A DNA stretch of 64,000 bases, from positions 1-64,000 of the forward strand of contig ABHC01000006.1 of NCBI GenBank assembly GCA_000171835.1. Direction: 5' to 3'. The number at the start of each line of letters is the position of its first letter. The first letter of the stretch is position 1. A model generated the notes under the pieces. That model worked only from the letters and a program-made list of their open reading frames with translations, searched no databases and was not told the origin of the DNA. Source of the DNA: an alpha proteobacterium BAL199. GTDB taxonomy: Bacteria; Pseudomonadota; Alphaproteobacteria; Thalassobaculales; Thalassobaculaceae. A program made the translations under genes and the position numbers. Positions 1 to 7,303 of the stretch are shown here, one piece after another.

Positions 1-70
1 TGGCTAAGTGATTGAACTGACTCGGTTCGCGGCTCTCGCTGTATGGGCGGTATTGGTTTGCTGGTTAGAA

Positions 71-88
71 AATCACGATATCATGATT
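71..88. promoter_or_regulatory. Imperfect palindrome upstream of recombinase gene
   Basis: An 18-bp near-palindrome (aatcacgatatcatgatt) lies 24 bp before the recombinase start and just ahead of its GGAGG ribosome-binding site at 103-107. The duplicate at 3825-3842 is a perfect palindrome. Its position suggests an operator or a binding site for the recombinase itself; neither is shown by sequence alone. Confidence 0.4.
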
Positions 89-112
89 TATCTAATGATT
101 ACGGAGGCTTAG

Positions 113-685
113 ATGGCTCTCGGCAACCAAGCTAAGACACTGACGGACGTTCAGCAGCGGGCGGTTCTCGCGTATCTCGACACTACGATGGACGCGAAGC
201 GGAACAGGGTGATGTTTCTGCTCTCGGTCGACGCCGGATTGCGGGCGAAAGAGATCGCGCTTCTGGAGTGGTCGATGGTCACGGACTCAGCTGGCGATCT
301 GACTGATGAGATCCGGCTCGAGGATCGGTCATCGAAGGGGCGTTCCGGCGGCGTCGTGTTCATGAGCAAGCGGCTTCAGGCAGCTCTGGCGATCTATGCG
401 GCTGATCAGAGCTTGAATGGGACGGTGATCAAGTCTCAGCGACGGCGATGGATGTCGGCTCAGGTCGTCACGAATTGGTTCTTCAAACTTTACAGATCGC
501 TTGGTTACGAAGGATGCTCTTCCCATTCTGGTCGTCGAACAGCGATCACGCGCTGGGCGCGGTCGATCTCGACGGTTGGTGGGTCGTTGCGGGATGTGCA
601 GAGTCTCGCGAGGCATAGTTCGCTTCAGATGACACAGCGGTACATTGAGGTCAGCGAAGACGCGATGAAGCGGGTGGTGGGATGA
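113..685 (+). CDS. Tyrosine recombinase, catalytic domain only
   Basis: This 190-residue protein is almost entirely the catalytic domain of a tyrosine recombinase. The expected active-site set is visible: Arg44 (AGLRAKEI), a hairpin lysine near 75, His138-x-x-Arg141 (HSGR), His168 and the nucleophile Tyr177 (QRYIEV). The N-terminal core-binding domain found in integrases of about 300-400 residues is missing. The ATG start has a good ribosome-binding site (GGAGG, 5-bp spacing). The stop codon overlaps the start of the Sel1 gene as ATGA, so the two are probably translationally coupled. A near-identical copy is at 3867-4439. It could rearrange DNA or act as an accessory to the larger integrase; which is unknown. 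Confidence 0.88.
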   Translation: MALGNQAKTLTDVQQRAVLAYLDTTMDAKRNRVMFLLSVDAGLRAKEIALLEWSMVTDSAGDLTDEIRLEDRSSKGRSGGVVFMSKRLQAALAIYAADQSLNGTVIKSQRRRWMSAQVVTNWFFKLYRSLGYEGCSSHSGRRTAITRWARSISTVGGSLRDVQSLARHSSLQMTQRYIEVSEDAMKRVVG

Positions 686-1824
686 TGAAACGACTTCTTG
701 CAACGCTGGTGATTTTGACGGGCTTAATCGGCTCGGCTGGGGCTGTGTGGGCGCAGGATTTCAATAAAGGATTGAAGGCTGCTCAAAGCGGTGATTTTGC
801 GACTGCGTTGAAAGAATGGAAACCGCTCGCTGAGCAGGGACGTGCAGATGCGCAGTTTAATATTGGTCTGATGTACAAAAGGGGCGATGGCGTCACTCAG
901 GATTATGCTGAAGCGCTGAAGTGGTATCGCAAGGCTGCTGAGCAGGGACGTGCAGATGCGCAGTTTAATATTGGTCTGATGTACAAAAGGGGCGATGGCG
1001 TCACTCAGGATTATGCTGAAGCGCTGAAGTGGTATCGCAAGGCTGCTGAGCAGGGACGTGCAGATGCGCAGTTTAATATTGGTCTGATGTACAAAAGGGG
1101 CGATGGCGTCACTCAGGATTATGCTGAAGCGCTGAAGTGGTATCGCAAGGCTGCTGAGCAGGGACGTGCAGATGCGCAGTTTAATATTGGTCTGATGTAC
1201 AAAAGGGGCGATGGCGTCACTCAGGATTATGCTGAAGCGCTGAAGTGGTATCGCAAGGCTGCTGAGCAGGGACGTGCAGATGCGCAGTTTAATATTGGTC
1301 TGATGTACAAAAGGGGCGATGGCGTCACTCAGGATTATGCTGAAGCGCTGAAGTGGTATCGCAAGGCTGCTGAGCAAGGACATGCGAGCTCGCAATACAA
1401 TCTTGGTGAGATGTACGTCAACGGCGATGGCGTCACTCAGGATTATGCTGAGGCGGTGAAGTGGTATCGCAAGGCTGCTGAGCAGGGACATGCGGGTTCG
1501 CAGTTTAATATTGGTTATATGTACAAAAGGGGCGAAGGCGTCACTCAGGATTATGCTGAGGCGGTGAAGTGGTATCGCAAGGCTGCTGAGCAGGGACATG
1601 CGGGTGCGCAGAACAATCTTGGTCTGATGTACTACAACGGCAAAGGCGTCTTACAGGATACGATTGCAGCTCATATGTGGTTCAACATCGCTGTTGTAAA
1701 CGGGAGTAAGGCTGCTGTGAAAAATAGGGATATCGCAGCGGGCAAACTTTCGTCATCGGACATCGTAGAAGCACAGAATCGGGCAAAACGCTGTATGGCG
1801 TCTGGCTACAAAGACTGCGACTGA
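682..1824 (+). CDS. Secreted Sel1-repeat protein, 8 repeats
   Basis: The 380-residue product starts with a signal peptide (basic MMKR, hydrophobic core, AQ cleavage region near 24-25), so it is exported, probably to the periplasm. It is then built from eight 36-residue Sel1-like repeats with the usual spacing (A..LG.MY..G.GV..D...A..WY.KAA). The last repeat is degenerate and is followed by a short tail with two cysteines. The first five repeats are identical in protein sequence. Sel1 repeats form alpha-solenoids that bind other proteins; no enzymatic domain is present. It overlaps the upstream recombinase by four bases. A shorter paralogue with four diverged repeats is at 4436-5146. The target is unknown. 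Confidence 0.87.
   Translation: MMKRLLATLVILTGLIGSAGAVWAQDFNKGLKAAQSGDFATALKEWKPLAEQGRADAQFNIGLMYKRGDGVTQDYAEALKWYRKAAEQGRADAQFNIGLMYKRGDGVTQDYAEALKWYRKAAEQGRADAQFNIGLMYKRGDGVTQDYAEALKWYRKAAEQGRADAQFNIGLMYKRGDGVTQDYAEALKWYRKAAEQGRADAQFNIGLMYKRGDGVTQDYAEALKWYRKAAEQGHASSQYNLGEMYVNGDGVTQDYAEAVKWYRKAAEQGHAGSQFNIGYMYKRGEGVTQDYAEAVKWYRKAAEQGHAGAQNNLGLMYYNGKGVLQDTIAAHMWFNIAVVNGSKAAVKNRDIAAGKLSSSDIVEAQNRAKRCMASGYKDCD
841..1380 (+). repeat. Five tandem 108-bp repeats inside the Sel1 gene
   Basis: Units start at 841, 949, 1057, 1165 and 1273. They are identical at the DNA level, silent positions included, except for one substitution (a at 1377) in the last. Later Sel1 units in the same gene differ at many positions. 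This points to a recent slippage or unequal-crossover expansion. Confidence 0.95.
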
Positions 1825-1877
1825 CACAGAAATACATCGAAGTCAGCGAAGGCGCGATGAAACGGGTGGTTGGGTGA
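1821..1877 (+). pseudogene. 3' remnant of a recombinase gene
   Basis: Reading from 1821 in the frame offset from the Sel1 stop gives LTQKYIEVSEGAMKRVVG and then a stop. This is the C-terminus of the recombinase (TQRYIEVSEDAMKRVVG in the intact copies), including its catalytic tyrosine. The Sel1 stop codon lies at the junction. It is the trace of a third recombinase copy and shows that this module has recombined near the 3' end of the recombinase gene. Confidence 0.85.
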
Positions 1878-1918
1878 TATTAAGCGCATTCTCATAGCAA
1901 TGATGCTAACTAAGTGAG

Positions 1919-1938
1919 TTTACAAACTCCTTACAAGG
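1919..1938. other. Putative integrase arm-type sites, left of att copy 1
   Basis: TTTACAAACT at 1919-1928 is followed at 11-bp spacing by a related half (CTTACAAGGT). The same paired motif occurs at 2199-2219 and 8304-8324, always within about 120 bp of a tRNA-Val fragment. Spacing of about one helical turn and position near element ends suit arm-type binding sites of the integrase. Confidence 0.45.
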
Positions 1939-1994
1939 TCCATCAAAGGTCGTTGATTGCTATATCTAGTACGATAAGCTCGATAAAGCATACT

Positions 1995-2019
1995 AAATGA
2001 GCGATTTTTCTGCTCATTT
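1995..2019 (+). terminator. Hairpin just before att copy 1
   Basis: An 8-bp perfect stem (AAATGAGC / GCTCATTT) encloses a 9-nt loop ending 11 bp before the tRNA fragment. The 3' arm ends in only a few T residues, so it could be a weak terminator or an element-end structure. Confidence 0.3.
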
Positions 2020-2030
2020 CCCGGATAGCA

Positions 2031-2080
2031 TACGTTGACATCGTAGGGGTCACAGGTTCAATCCCTGTCGCGCCCGCCAT
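2031..2080 (+). other. Attachment site: 3' half of tRNA-Val(GAC), copy 1
   Basis: The sequence holds the anticodon arm (loop TTGACAT, anticodon GAC), the variable loop, the T arm (ACAGG-TTCAATC-CCTGT) and the 3' acceptor strand CGCGCCC followed by GCCA. No D arm or 5' acceptor strand precedes it, so it is not a functional tRNA gene. Copies at 8416-8465 and 12282-12331 differ only at the discriminator position (A instead of G). It is the crossover region left by integration into the tRNA 3' end. Confidence 0.9.
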
Positions 2081-2198
2081 CCCTAGATCGTTTTTCAGAA
2101 AACACACAACATCTAGAGACGGTGGTCTCGTTGATCGTCAGAAGTGGTAGTTTTCGGTGGTCCTAGAATCGCTGATTTAAGCGGATTTGGTTGACGGG

Positions 2199-2243
2199 TT
2201 TACAAAGTTTTTACAAACTCGATTGCATGAGTGAGTTTGTAAA
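2199..2243. other. Arm-type sites and inverted repeat at the integrase start
   Basis: TTTACAAAGT (2199-2208) and TTTACAAACT (2210-2219) are 11 bp apart. TTTACAAACTC (2210-2220) also pairs with GAGTTTGTAAA (2233-2243) as an 11-bp perfect inverted repeat across the likely ATG of the integrase gene. Binding here by the integrase or an excisionase could both shape the recombination complex and repress the gene. Confidence 0.45.
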
Positions 2244-3420
2244 CCGAGACTCTATCGAAATTCTGGACGGTGTGTATCTCACGCGCTCGACGGCATCTCC
2301 GGTCTGGCAGGCGTATTTTCGGGTCGACGGACGCACATACCGGAAGACGACGAAGAAGCGGGATTTCGACCAGGCGAAGATGGTCGCGCTGGAGCTGTTC
2401 TATAACGCGCGACGGACCGGCGATCTGGTTCAAGCGACGAAGGCGATCCCGTTCACGAAGCTGGCAGATGTATACGAAAGCTACGTCGCGAAGCGGATGC
2501 GGAGCCGCTATCACGTCGATACGATGAAGCGGCACCTGCTCCCGTATTTTTGCGACGTGAAGGATATCGCGAAGATCGATCAGGGCGCCGTCACTCGGTA
2601 CGTCGATTGGCGGACATCAAAATCGGAGAAGGTCCCGACCCCTCAGACGCTCAATCGCGAGAACACGGTTCTCCGGCAGATGCTGGAGCACGCGGTCGAG
2701 CAGGGCTGGATCGAGAAAGCTCCGAAGGTCCCACATTTGAGCGAGCGTCTGACGCGTCGGCGTCGGCGCCATTTCACGACAGATGAATATCGGACGTTGT
2801 TGCGAACGGCTCGCAGACGCATTGCTCGGGCGAAGACGGACCCGTTGCAGCGACATACGCTCTGGCAGCGTCAGCTTCTCTATGACGTGATTCTGTTTCT
2901 GTCGAATTCCGGTCTGCGGGTCGACGAGTTGCGGACATTGAAGTGGCGCAACGTCGATTTCGAATCAGAACAGGTGGTTCTGGAGCAGGCAGGTAAGACG
3001 CAGAGCAACAGGCGCTTGTTCGTCAGAGCGTCTGGGATGCTTGCTTTGAAACGAATTCGCGATCGGCGACAGGCGTGGCTGGACGAGCACGGCTCGGACG
3101 AGCGGATCGATGCGCATCACAACGTTACGACGCTTCAGAACGGCAACACGGTCAAGTCGTTCAGCACTGGATTTGACGGGCTGCTGGCTGAGTGCGGATT
3201 TCATTACGCAAAGATTGAAGAAAAGCATACACTTACATCTCTAAGGCACACATACGCGACGTTCTCGCTGACGAGACGGCGCGGCAAACGTGCTTCGATG
3301 CGAGCGCTCGCGAAGCAGATGGGCACAAGCGAGCGGATGATCCAGCAGCACTACGGTCACGACGAGATCGGTGACTATGAGGACGAGCTTCGGGGATTAG
3401 TTGGAATGAATGACACTTGA
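2227..3420 (+). CDS. int: Tyrosine integrase of the middle element
   Basis: This is a full-length phage-type integrase of 397 residues from the ATG at 2227; a TTG at 2191 would add 12 residues. The N-terminal third looks like an arm-binding plus SAM-like core-binding region (YRKTTKKRDFDQAKMVALE). The catalytic domain has Arg in NSGLRVDELRTLKW, the His-x-x-Arg box in TSLRHTYATF and the terminal box ERMIQQHYGHD, which supplies His/Tyr. It starts about 150 bp after att copy 1 and is transcribed away from it, the usual arrangement for an integrase beside its own attachment site. It most likely integrates and excises the 2081-8415 element at tRNA-Val. Confidence 0.92.
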   Translation: MSEFVNRDSIEILDGVYLTRSTASPVWQAYFRVDGRTYRKTTKKRDFDQAKMVALELFYNARRTGDLVQATKAIPFTKLADVYESYVAKRMRSRYHVDTMKRHLLPYFCDVKDIAKIDQGAVTRYVDWRTSKSEKVPTPQTLNRENTVLRQMLEHAVEQGWIEKAPKVPHLSERLTRRRRRHFTTDEYRTLLRTARRRIARAKTDPLQRHTLWQRQLLYDVILFLSNSGLRVDELRTLKWRNVDFESEQVVLEQAGKTQSNRRLFVRASGMLALKRIRDRRQAWLDEHGSDERIDAHHNVTTLQNGNTVKSFSTGFDGLLAECGFHYAKIEEKHTLTSLRHTYATFSLTRRRGKRASMRALAKQMGTSERMIQQHYGHDEIGDYEDELRGLVGMNDT

Positions 3421-3754
3421 TTGTGTCGTGCATATATAAGTTCGTTATTGATATTATTAATAAATTTAGCAGTCATATTTCAGTCCTTTTTTTGTAAAAT
3501 AAAACGAATCGATAAAAATAACGTCGTAAAGAGCGATCGTGTCGCGTCGTTGTTCTTTATCACTGTCTGTATACTACCGTATTTCTGACAGAATGTCAAG
3601 TAAAAAATGAAAGAATTTGAAATTTTCAAGGCGTTTATCAAAAAATCAGAATTGAGTTTAGTTATTATTAAAAGTTACTAGGAAAGCGTTTGTATGAAGC
3701 GAAGAATCTCGGCAATTTCGATAAGTTAGAAAAATTGTATTTTCTAACATCAAC
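3421..3754. other. AT-rich intergenic region with hairpin 3725-3748
   Basis: No convincing gene is visible in these 334 bases, which are much more AT-rich than the flanks. Near the right end GTTAGAAAA (3725-3733) pairs perfectly with TTTTCTAAC (3740-3748) around a 6-nt loop, just before the duplicated block begins at 3755. It may be a terminator for the integrase or a junction structure. Confidence 0.45.
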
Positions 3755-3824
3755 TGGCTAAGTGATTGAACTGATTGGGTTCGCGTCTCTCGCTGTATGG
3801 GCGGTATTGGTTTGCTGGTTAGAA

Positions 3825-3842
3825 AATCATGATATCATGATT
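3825..3842. promoter_or_regulatory. Perfect 18-bp palindrome upstream of recombinase gene
   Basis: aatcatgatatcatgatt reads the same on both strands and ends 24 bp before the recombinase start. The left-hand copy (71-88) has one mismatch. Location and symmetry suit a dimeric repressor or a recombinase-binding site. Confidence 0.45.
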
Positions 3843-3866
3843 TATCTAATGATTACGGAGGCTTAA

Positions 3867-4439
3867 GTGGCTCTCGGCAAACAAGCTAAGACACTGACGG
3901 ACGTTCAGCAGCGGGCGGTTCTCGCGTACCTCGACACGACGATGGACGCGAAGCGGAACAGGGTGATGTTTCTGCTCTCGGTCGACGCCGGATTGCGGGC
4001 GAAAGAGATCGCGCTTCTGGAGTGGTCGATGGTCACGGACTCAGCTGGCGATCTGACTGATGAGATCCGGCTTGAGGATCGGTCATCGAAGGGGCGTTCC
4101 GGCGGCGTCGTGTTCATGAGCAAGCGGCTTCGGGCAGCTCTGGCGGTCTATGCGGCTGATCAGAGCTTGAATGGGACGGTGATCAAGTCTCAGCGACGGC
4201 GAGGGATGTCGGCTCAGGTCGTGACGAATTGGTTTTTCCAGCTTTACAGATCGCTTGGTTACGAAGGATGCTCTTCCCATTCGGGTCGTCGAACAGCGAT
4301 CACGCGCTGGGCGCGGTCGATCTCGGCGGTTGGTGGGTCGCTGAGGGACGTACAGGCGCTGGCTCGTCATAGCTCGTTGCAGATGACGCAGCGCTATATC
4401 GAAGTCAGCGAGAATGCGATGAAGCGGGTGGTGGGATGA
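3867..4439 (+). CDS. Tyrosine recombinase, catalytic domain only (second copy)
   Basis: This 190-residue protein is nearly identical to the product of 113-685 and keeps every active-site residue: Arg44, the hairpin lysine, HSGR, the downstream His and Tyr177. The start codon is GTG instead of ATG, with the same upstream GGAGG. Differences include Gln/Arg at 89, Trp/Gly at 113 and several C-terminal substitutions, so the copies have begun to diverge but not to decay. The stop overlaps the start of the next gene as ATGA. It lacks the N-terminal binding domain of a complete integrase and coexists with one (2227-3420), so its own task is unclear. Confidence 0.87.
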   Translation: MALGKQAKTLTDVQQRAVLAYLDTTMDAKRNRVMFLLSVDAGLRAKEIALLEWSMVTDSAGDLTDEIRLEDRSSKGRSGGVVFMSKRLRAALAVYAADQSLNGTVIKSQRRRGMSAQVVTNWFFQLYRSLGYEGCSSHSGRRTAITRWARSISAVGGSLRDVQALARHSSLQMTQRYIEVSENAMKRVVG

Positions 4440-5146
4440 TGAAACGACTTCTTGCAACGCTGGTGATTTTGACGGGCTTAATCGGCTCAGGTGGGGATGT
4501 GTGGGCGCAGGATTTCAATAAAGGATTGAAGGCTGCTCAAAGCGGTGATTTTGCGACTGCGTTAAAAGAATGGAAACCGCTCGCTGAGCAGGGACGTGCA
4601 GATGCGCAGAACAATCTTGGTTGGATGTACGAAAGGGGCGATGGCGTCACTCAGGATTATGCTGAAGCGCTGAAGTGGTATCGCAAGGCGGCTGAGCAGG
4701 GCGATGCGGCTGCGCAGTTTAATATTGGTTTGATGTACAAAATGGGCAATGGCGTCACTCAAGATTATGCTGAGGCGGTGAAGTGGCATCGCAAGGCAGC
4801 GGAGCAGGGCGAAGCGGCTGCGCAGTACAATCTTGGTGGGATGTACAAAAGGGGCGATGGCGTCACTCAGGATGATGCTGAAGCGCTGAAGTGGTATCGC
4901 AAGGCTGCTGAGCAGGGCGATGCGGTTGCGCAGTACAATCTGGGAGTGAGTTACTACAACAGCGAAGGCGTCTTACAGGATACGATTGCAGCTCATATGT
5001 GGTTCAACATCGCTGCGGCGAATGGGATTAATGCTGCTGTGAAAAATAGGGATACGTTAGCTGAAAAACTTACTAAAGCAGACATTATTGAAGCACAAAA
5101 GCGGGCGAAACGCTGTGTGGCGTCTGGATACAAGGACTGCAACTGA
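4436..5146 (+). CDS. Secreted Sel1-repeat protein, 4 repeats
   Basis: The 236-residue product has the same signal peptide and opening as the 682-1824 protein but only four Sel1 repeats, none identical to another. The degenerate last repeat (beginning near GVLQDTIAAHMWF) and the tail with two cysteines are shared with the paralogue. It is coupled to the upstream recombinase by a four-base overlap. An exported alpha-solenoid that binds a protein partner is the natural reading; no catalytic motif is visible. The repeat-number difference between the two modules suggests that repeats are gained and lost quickly. Confidence 0.87.
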   Translation: MMKRLLATLVILTGLIGSGGDVWAQDFNKGLKAAQSGDFATALKEWKPLAEQGRADAQNNLGWMYERGDGVTQDYAEALKWYRKAAEQGDAAAQFNIGLMYKMGNGVTQDYAEAVKWHRKAAEQGEAAAQYNLGGMYKRGDGVTQDDAEALKWYRKAAEQGDAVAQYNLGVSYYNSEGVLQDTIAAHMWFNIAAANGINAAVKNRDTLAEKLTKADIIEAQKRAKRCVASGYKDCN

Positions 5147-5228
5147 CGAAATGGGCAATGGTTGGGCGGAGTAGAAATAAAGGTAGTGTTAATATTCTTG
5201 GAATCGAAACATAAATCAATATAGATTT

Positions 5229-5618
5229 GTGCGTGTCGTGTGTGCTTTATGTAATATAGGAAAAATTTCTATATCTGGAATAATATTAATTATTCTATTC
5301 ATTCCGCTAGCGTCTGCGTTTGTAAATTTTGGCGATACAGTTAAGAATATAGATCTAGATGGTTCTGGTCAAATTACTATTTCGGATATTTGGATATTGT
5401 TTTGGAAGACGTTAGATTTAATATTTTTTGGATATGGAAAGGTTGTAGTCGATTGGGCTTGTGGGTGGCTATCGATTAATGCGGGAACGGTTCTGGCATT
5501 CTTTGAAATTGATCAAATAAGACATGGGATTTTTTGGCACATTATTTATTTTGTTGTCGAAATAATGGCGTATGGGGTCAGCGGATGGGCGATGTTCATT
5601 GCTTGCCTATCCGGTTGA
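5229..5618 (+). pseudogene. Membrane protein with EF-hand loop, 3' end replaced by IS1595
   Basis: The reading frame begins at a GTG with no obvious ribosome-binding site. It encodes a hydrophobic segment (about 15-32), a canonical calcium-binding EF-hand loop at 42-53 (DLDGSGQITISD), then further hydrophobic stretches near 54-70 and 100-128. The insertion sequence starts at 5602, and the last residues plus the stop come from IS sequence. Removing the IS and one target duplication restores an open frame through 6691-6824 (stop at 6822-6824). Base composition is low in GC, like the rest of the element. No family is recognised beyond the EF-hand. Confidence 0.55.
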
Positions 5619-6681
5619 CTCCCATGCCCACTAGATCTAGCGTTTGGCATGGATGTCCTGGCCCGAGAAGATCTGCCGTTTCCGCAGTCGCTGCCGGAAT
5701 TTCAGTGCTTTTTTCCCGACGACGCGGCCTGTGCTGCATATCTCGAAAAGGCCCGCTGGAATGGTGGGTTCGTCTGCCCGAGATGCGGCGTTGTCGGCGA
5801 ACCGTTCCGTTTCGAGGCGCGTCCGGGCGTTCTGCGCTGCCGCGCCTGTCGCAAAGACGTAAGCCTGATGGCTGGGACTGTCATGGAGCGCAGTCACACG
5901 CCGTTGTCGACCTGGTTCTGGGCGGCTTACCTGATGGCCAGCCAGACGCCCGGAATGTCGGCCGTTCAATTTCAACGGCAACTCGGCCTGTCGCGCTATG
6001 AGACTGCATTCGGCATCCTTCACAAGCTCCGCGCCGCGATGGTGCGCCCAGAGCGCGACAAGATTGGCGGCAAGCCGCAAGAGCATGTCGAAGTGGATGA
6101 AACGTGGGTTGGAGGGCGCACCCGAGGCGAGGGCCGGGGAGTCCATCACAAGGTTCTCGTCTCCTGCGCCGTGGAGGTGCGTCGCCGCAAGCCGGGAACC
6201 AAACTCGACAATCGGAAAGACGGTCGCTACGCGGGACGCGTTCGTCTCGCCGTCGTCCCCGACCGCAGCGCCAATTCGCTCGGCAGTTTCGTCGAAAACG
6301 CCGTTGCTCCCGGATCGCTGATCGTCACCGACGACTGGAGCGGCTATGCCGGGCTTCGCAAGCGCGGATTCGACCACCACGCGATCGCCGAATGCGGAGA
6401 CCCGGAGATCGCAGAGGAATTCCTGCCGATCATCCACTTGGTCTTCGCCAATCTGAAGACCTGGATCAATGGCATCCATCACGGCGTCAGTGCCAAGCAT
6501 CTGCAAGCCTACCTCAACGAGTTCACGTTCCGCTTCAATCGGCGCTTCTATCCGTTCAACTCGTTCCGCTCACTGCTCGGAATCGCCGGCGGGGCCGCAG
6601 CGCCGACCTTCGACGGGCTCTACTCGGGAGAATGGACTCACCCTACATTTAGTGGGTGTGGGTAACAACCGGATAGGCAAG
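5602..6681 (+). mobile_element. IS1595-family insertion sequence, copy 1
   Basis: This 1080-bp element has inverted ends (CTTGCCTATCCGGTTG at the left; its complement at the right), followed by a less conserved inner part. It is flanked by the direct repeat GTTCATTG (5594-5601 and 6683-6690, with one extra G before the right copy). An 8-bp target duplication is typical of the family. It carries one transposase gene. A second copy, identical over all the bases I compared, is at 30579-31658. It interrupts the EF-hand membrane protein gene. Confidence 0.92.
5649..6665 (+). CDS. IS1595-family transposase
   Basis: The 338-residue protein has an N-terminal zinc ribbon at about 41-70 (CPRC near 41-44 and CRAC near 64-67). 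The ISXO2-like DDE-type transposase domain follows, with acidic residues visible in VEVDETWVGG and IVTDDWSGYAG and an Asn/His-rich C-terminal box (HHGVSAKHLQAYLNEF). This architecture is diagnostic for IS1595. It is probably active or recently active, since another identical-looking copy with a clean target duplication lies in the same window. Confidence 0.93.
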   Translation: MDVLAREDLPFPQSLPEFQCFFPDDAACAAYLEKARWNGGFVCPRCGVVGEPFRFEARPGVLRCRACRKDVSLMAGTVMERSHTPLSTWFWAAYLMASQTPGMSAVQFQRQLGLSRYETAFGILHKLRAAMVRPERDKIGGKPQEHVEVDETWVGGRTRGEGRGVHHKVLVSCAVEVRRRKPGTKLDNRKDGRYAGRVRLAVVPDRSANSLGSFVENAVAPGSLIVTDDWSGYAGLRKRGFDHHAIAECGDPEIAEEFLPIIHLVFANLKTWINGIHHGVSAKHLQAYLNEFTFRFNRRFYPFNSFRSLLGIAGGAAAPTFDGLYSGEWTHPTFSGCG

Positions 6682-6690
6682 GGTTCATTG

Positions 6691-6824
6691 GAGACAAGGC
6701 TAGTGGTGGGAATCAGACAGATGAAACCCGTGCATCAGCAAACGCATGGCGGAAATCTGCCGATCCAGACGGACTCACCCGTTTGATTTTCACCACTAGC
6801 AGGCATATCCGAGGCGATTGTTGA
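6691..6824 (+). pseudogene. 3' remnant of the EF-hand membrane protein gene; contains a 10-bp inverted repeat
   Basis: After the right target duplication the frame of the 5229 gene resumes (GDKASGGNQTDE) and runs to a TGA at 6822-6824, directly abutting the convergent gene that ends at 6825. The neat convergence supports this as the true 3' end. The segment also contains GCTAGTGGTG (6699-6708) and its exact complement CACCACTAGC (6791-6800), a possible hairpin or miniature-element ends. Confidence 0.5.
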
Positions 6825-7130
6825 TCATCGTCTTGGGATTTGTCGGATCAACGCTGGATCGTTCTGGTCGACTGCGATCTGGAGTGCTGAAAGGTAAGCG
6901 GTATCAGCGATCAGGTCCGCAAGCGCATCGATCTTGGTGTTGGGGTCCGACGTCTTCTTTACAGCAGTTCGGTGGGCGCTGATGCGAGCGAGAATAGCAA
7001 TCGCGAGAATGCGAGCTGTGCCAGGTCGGAGAGCAAGCTCATCGAGGGGCTCTCGTTGCTGGTCGGTAGACGGAGTAGCGGCAGCGTCTGACAGAAACGC
7101 TCGGAACGGCATCACTCGTGCTTGAGGCAT
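6825..7130 (-). CDS. Hypothetical 101-residue protein
   Basis: A small, Ala-rich, mostly alpha-helical protein (LADLIADTAYLSALQIAVDQ) with no recognised domain or membrane segment. It overlaps the end of the upstream gene 7112-7303 by 19 bp, so the two look like a small operon on the minus strand. An internal Met at residue 7 is an alternative start. It lies inside the middle integrative element between the insertion sequence and the Rep-like gene. Function is unknown; an accessory role in element maintenance is only a guess. Confidence 0.5.
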   Translation of the reverse strand: MPQARVMPFRAFLSDAAATPSTDQQREPLDELALRPGTARILAIAILARISAHRTAVKKTSDPNTKIDALADLIADTAYLSALQIAVDQNDPALIRQIPRR

Positions 7131-7303
7131 ATGATCGTCACTTTCGATAGGTCGTTGCCGACAAACTTCTCAAGCTCTCTGGGAACGGCTCGGATGTCAG
7201 CGGTTGTCTGAAGCTCAAGGGTCAAGGTTGATGCGTATGTGGAGCGATTAATCGCTGTTGCGATCTCAGATCTGGATGGCTTGTTGACGTGCTTGGTTTT
7301 CAT
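7112..7303 (-). CDS. Hypothetical 63-residue protein
   Basis: This short protein has a basic N-terminus (MKTKHVNKPSRSEIATAIN) and no known domain. The minus-strand start is preceded by GAGAAGGA four bases upstream, a good ribosome-binding site, which supports it as a real gene despite its size. The downstream 101-residue gene overlaps its end. The basic head could bind nucleic acid, but no helix-turn-helix can be assigned with confidence. Confidence 0.55.
   Translation of the reverse strand: MKTKHVNKPSRSEIATAINRSTYASTLTLELQTTADIRAVPRELEKFVGNDLSKVTIICLKHE

Larger units (their letters stand above)
1..855 (+). repeat. Direct repeat, left copy (partner 3755-4609)
   Basis: This stretch matches 3755-4609 base for base at an offset of 3754, apart from scattered substitutions. 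It includes the promoter region, the whole catalytic-domain recombinase gene and the first part of the Sel1 gene. The match ends inside the first Sel1 repeat, where the two Sel1 genes diverge. The left copy starts exactly at the window edge, so its true left end is outside the window. Confidence 0.93.
3755..4609 (+). repeat. Direct repeat, right copy (partner 1-855)
   Basis: This copy reproduces the promoter region, the recombinase gene and the beginning of the Sel1 gene found at 1-855, with scattered substitutions. It lies wholly inside the middle element, showing that neighbouring tandem elements share this module. Confidence 0.93.

Noticed and set aside
841-1380. CRISPR array
   Set aside because: The 108-bp units are directly adjacent with no spacers and encode Sel1 repeats in frame.
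724-1599. Long open frame antisense to the Sel1 gene with repeated segments
   Set aside because: It exists only because the 108-bp repeats on the plus strand lack stops in that frame. It has no signal, start site or known domain.
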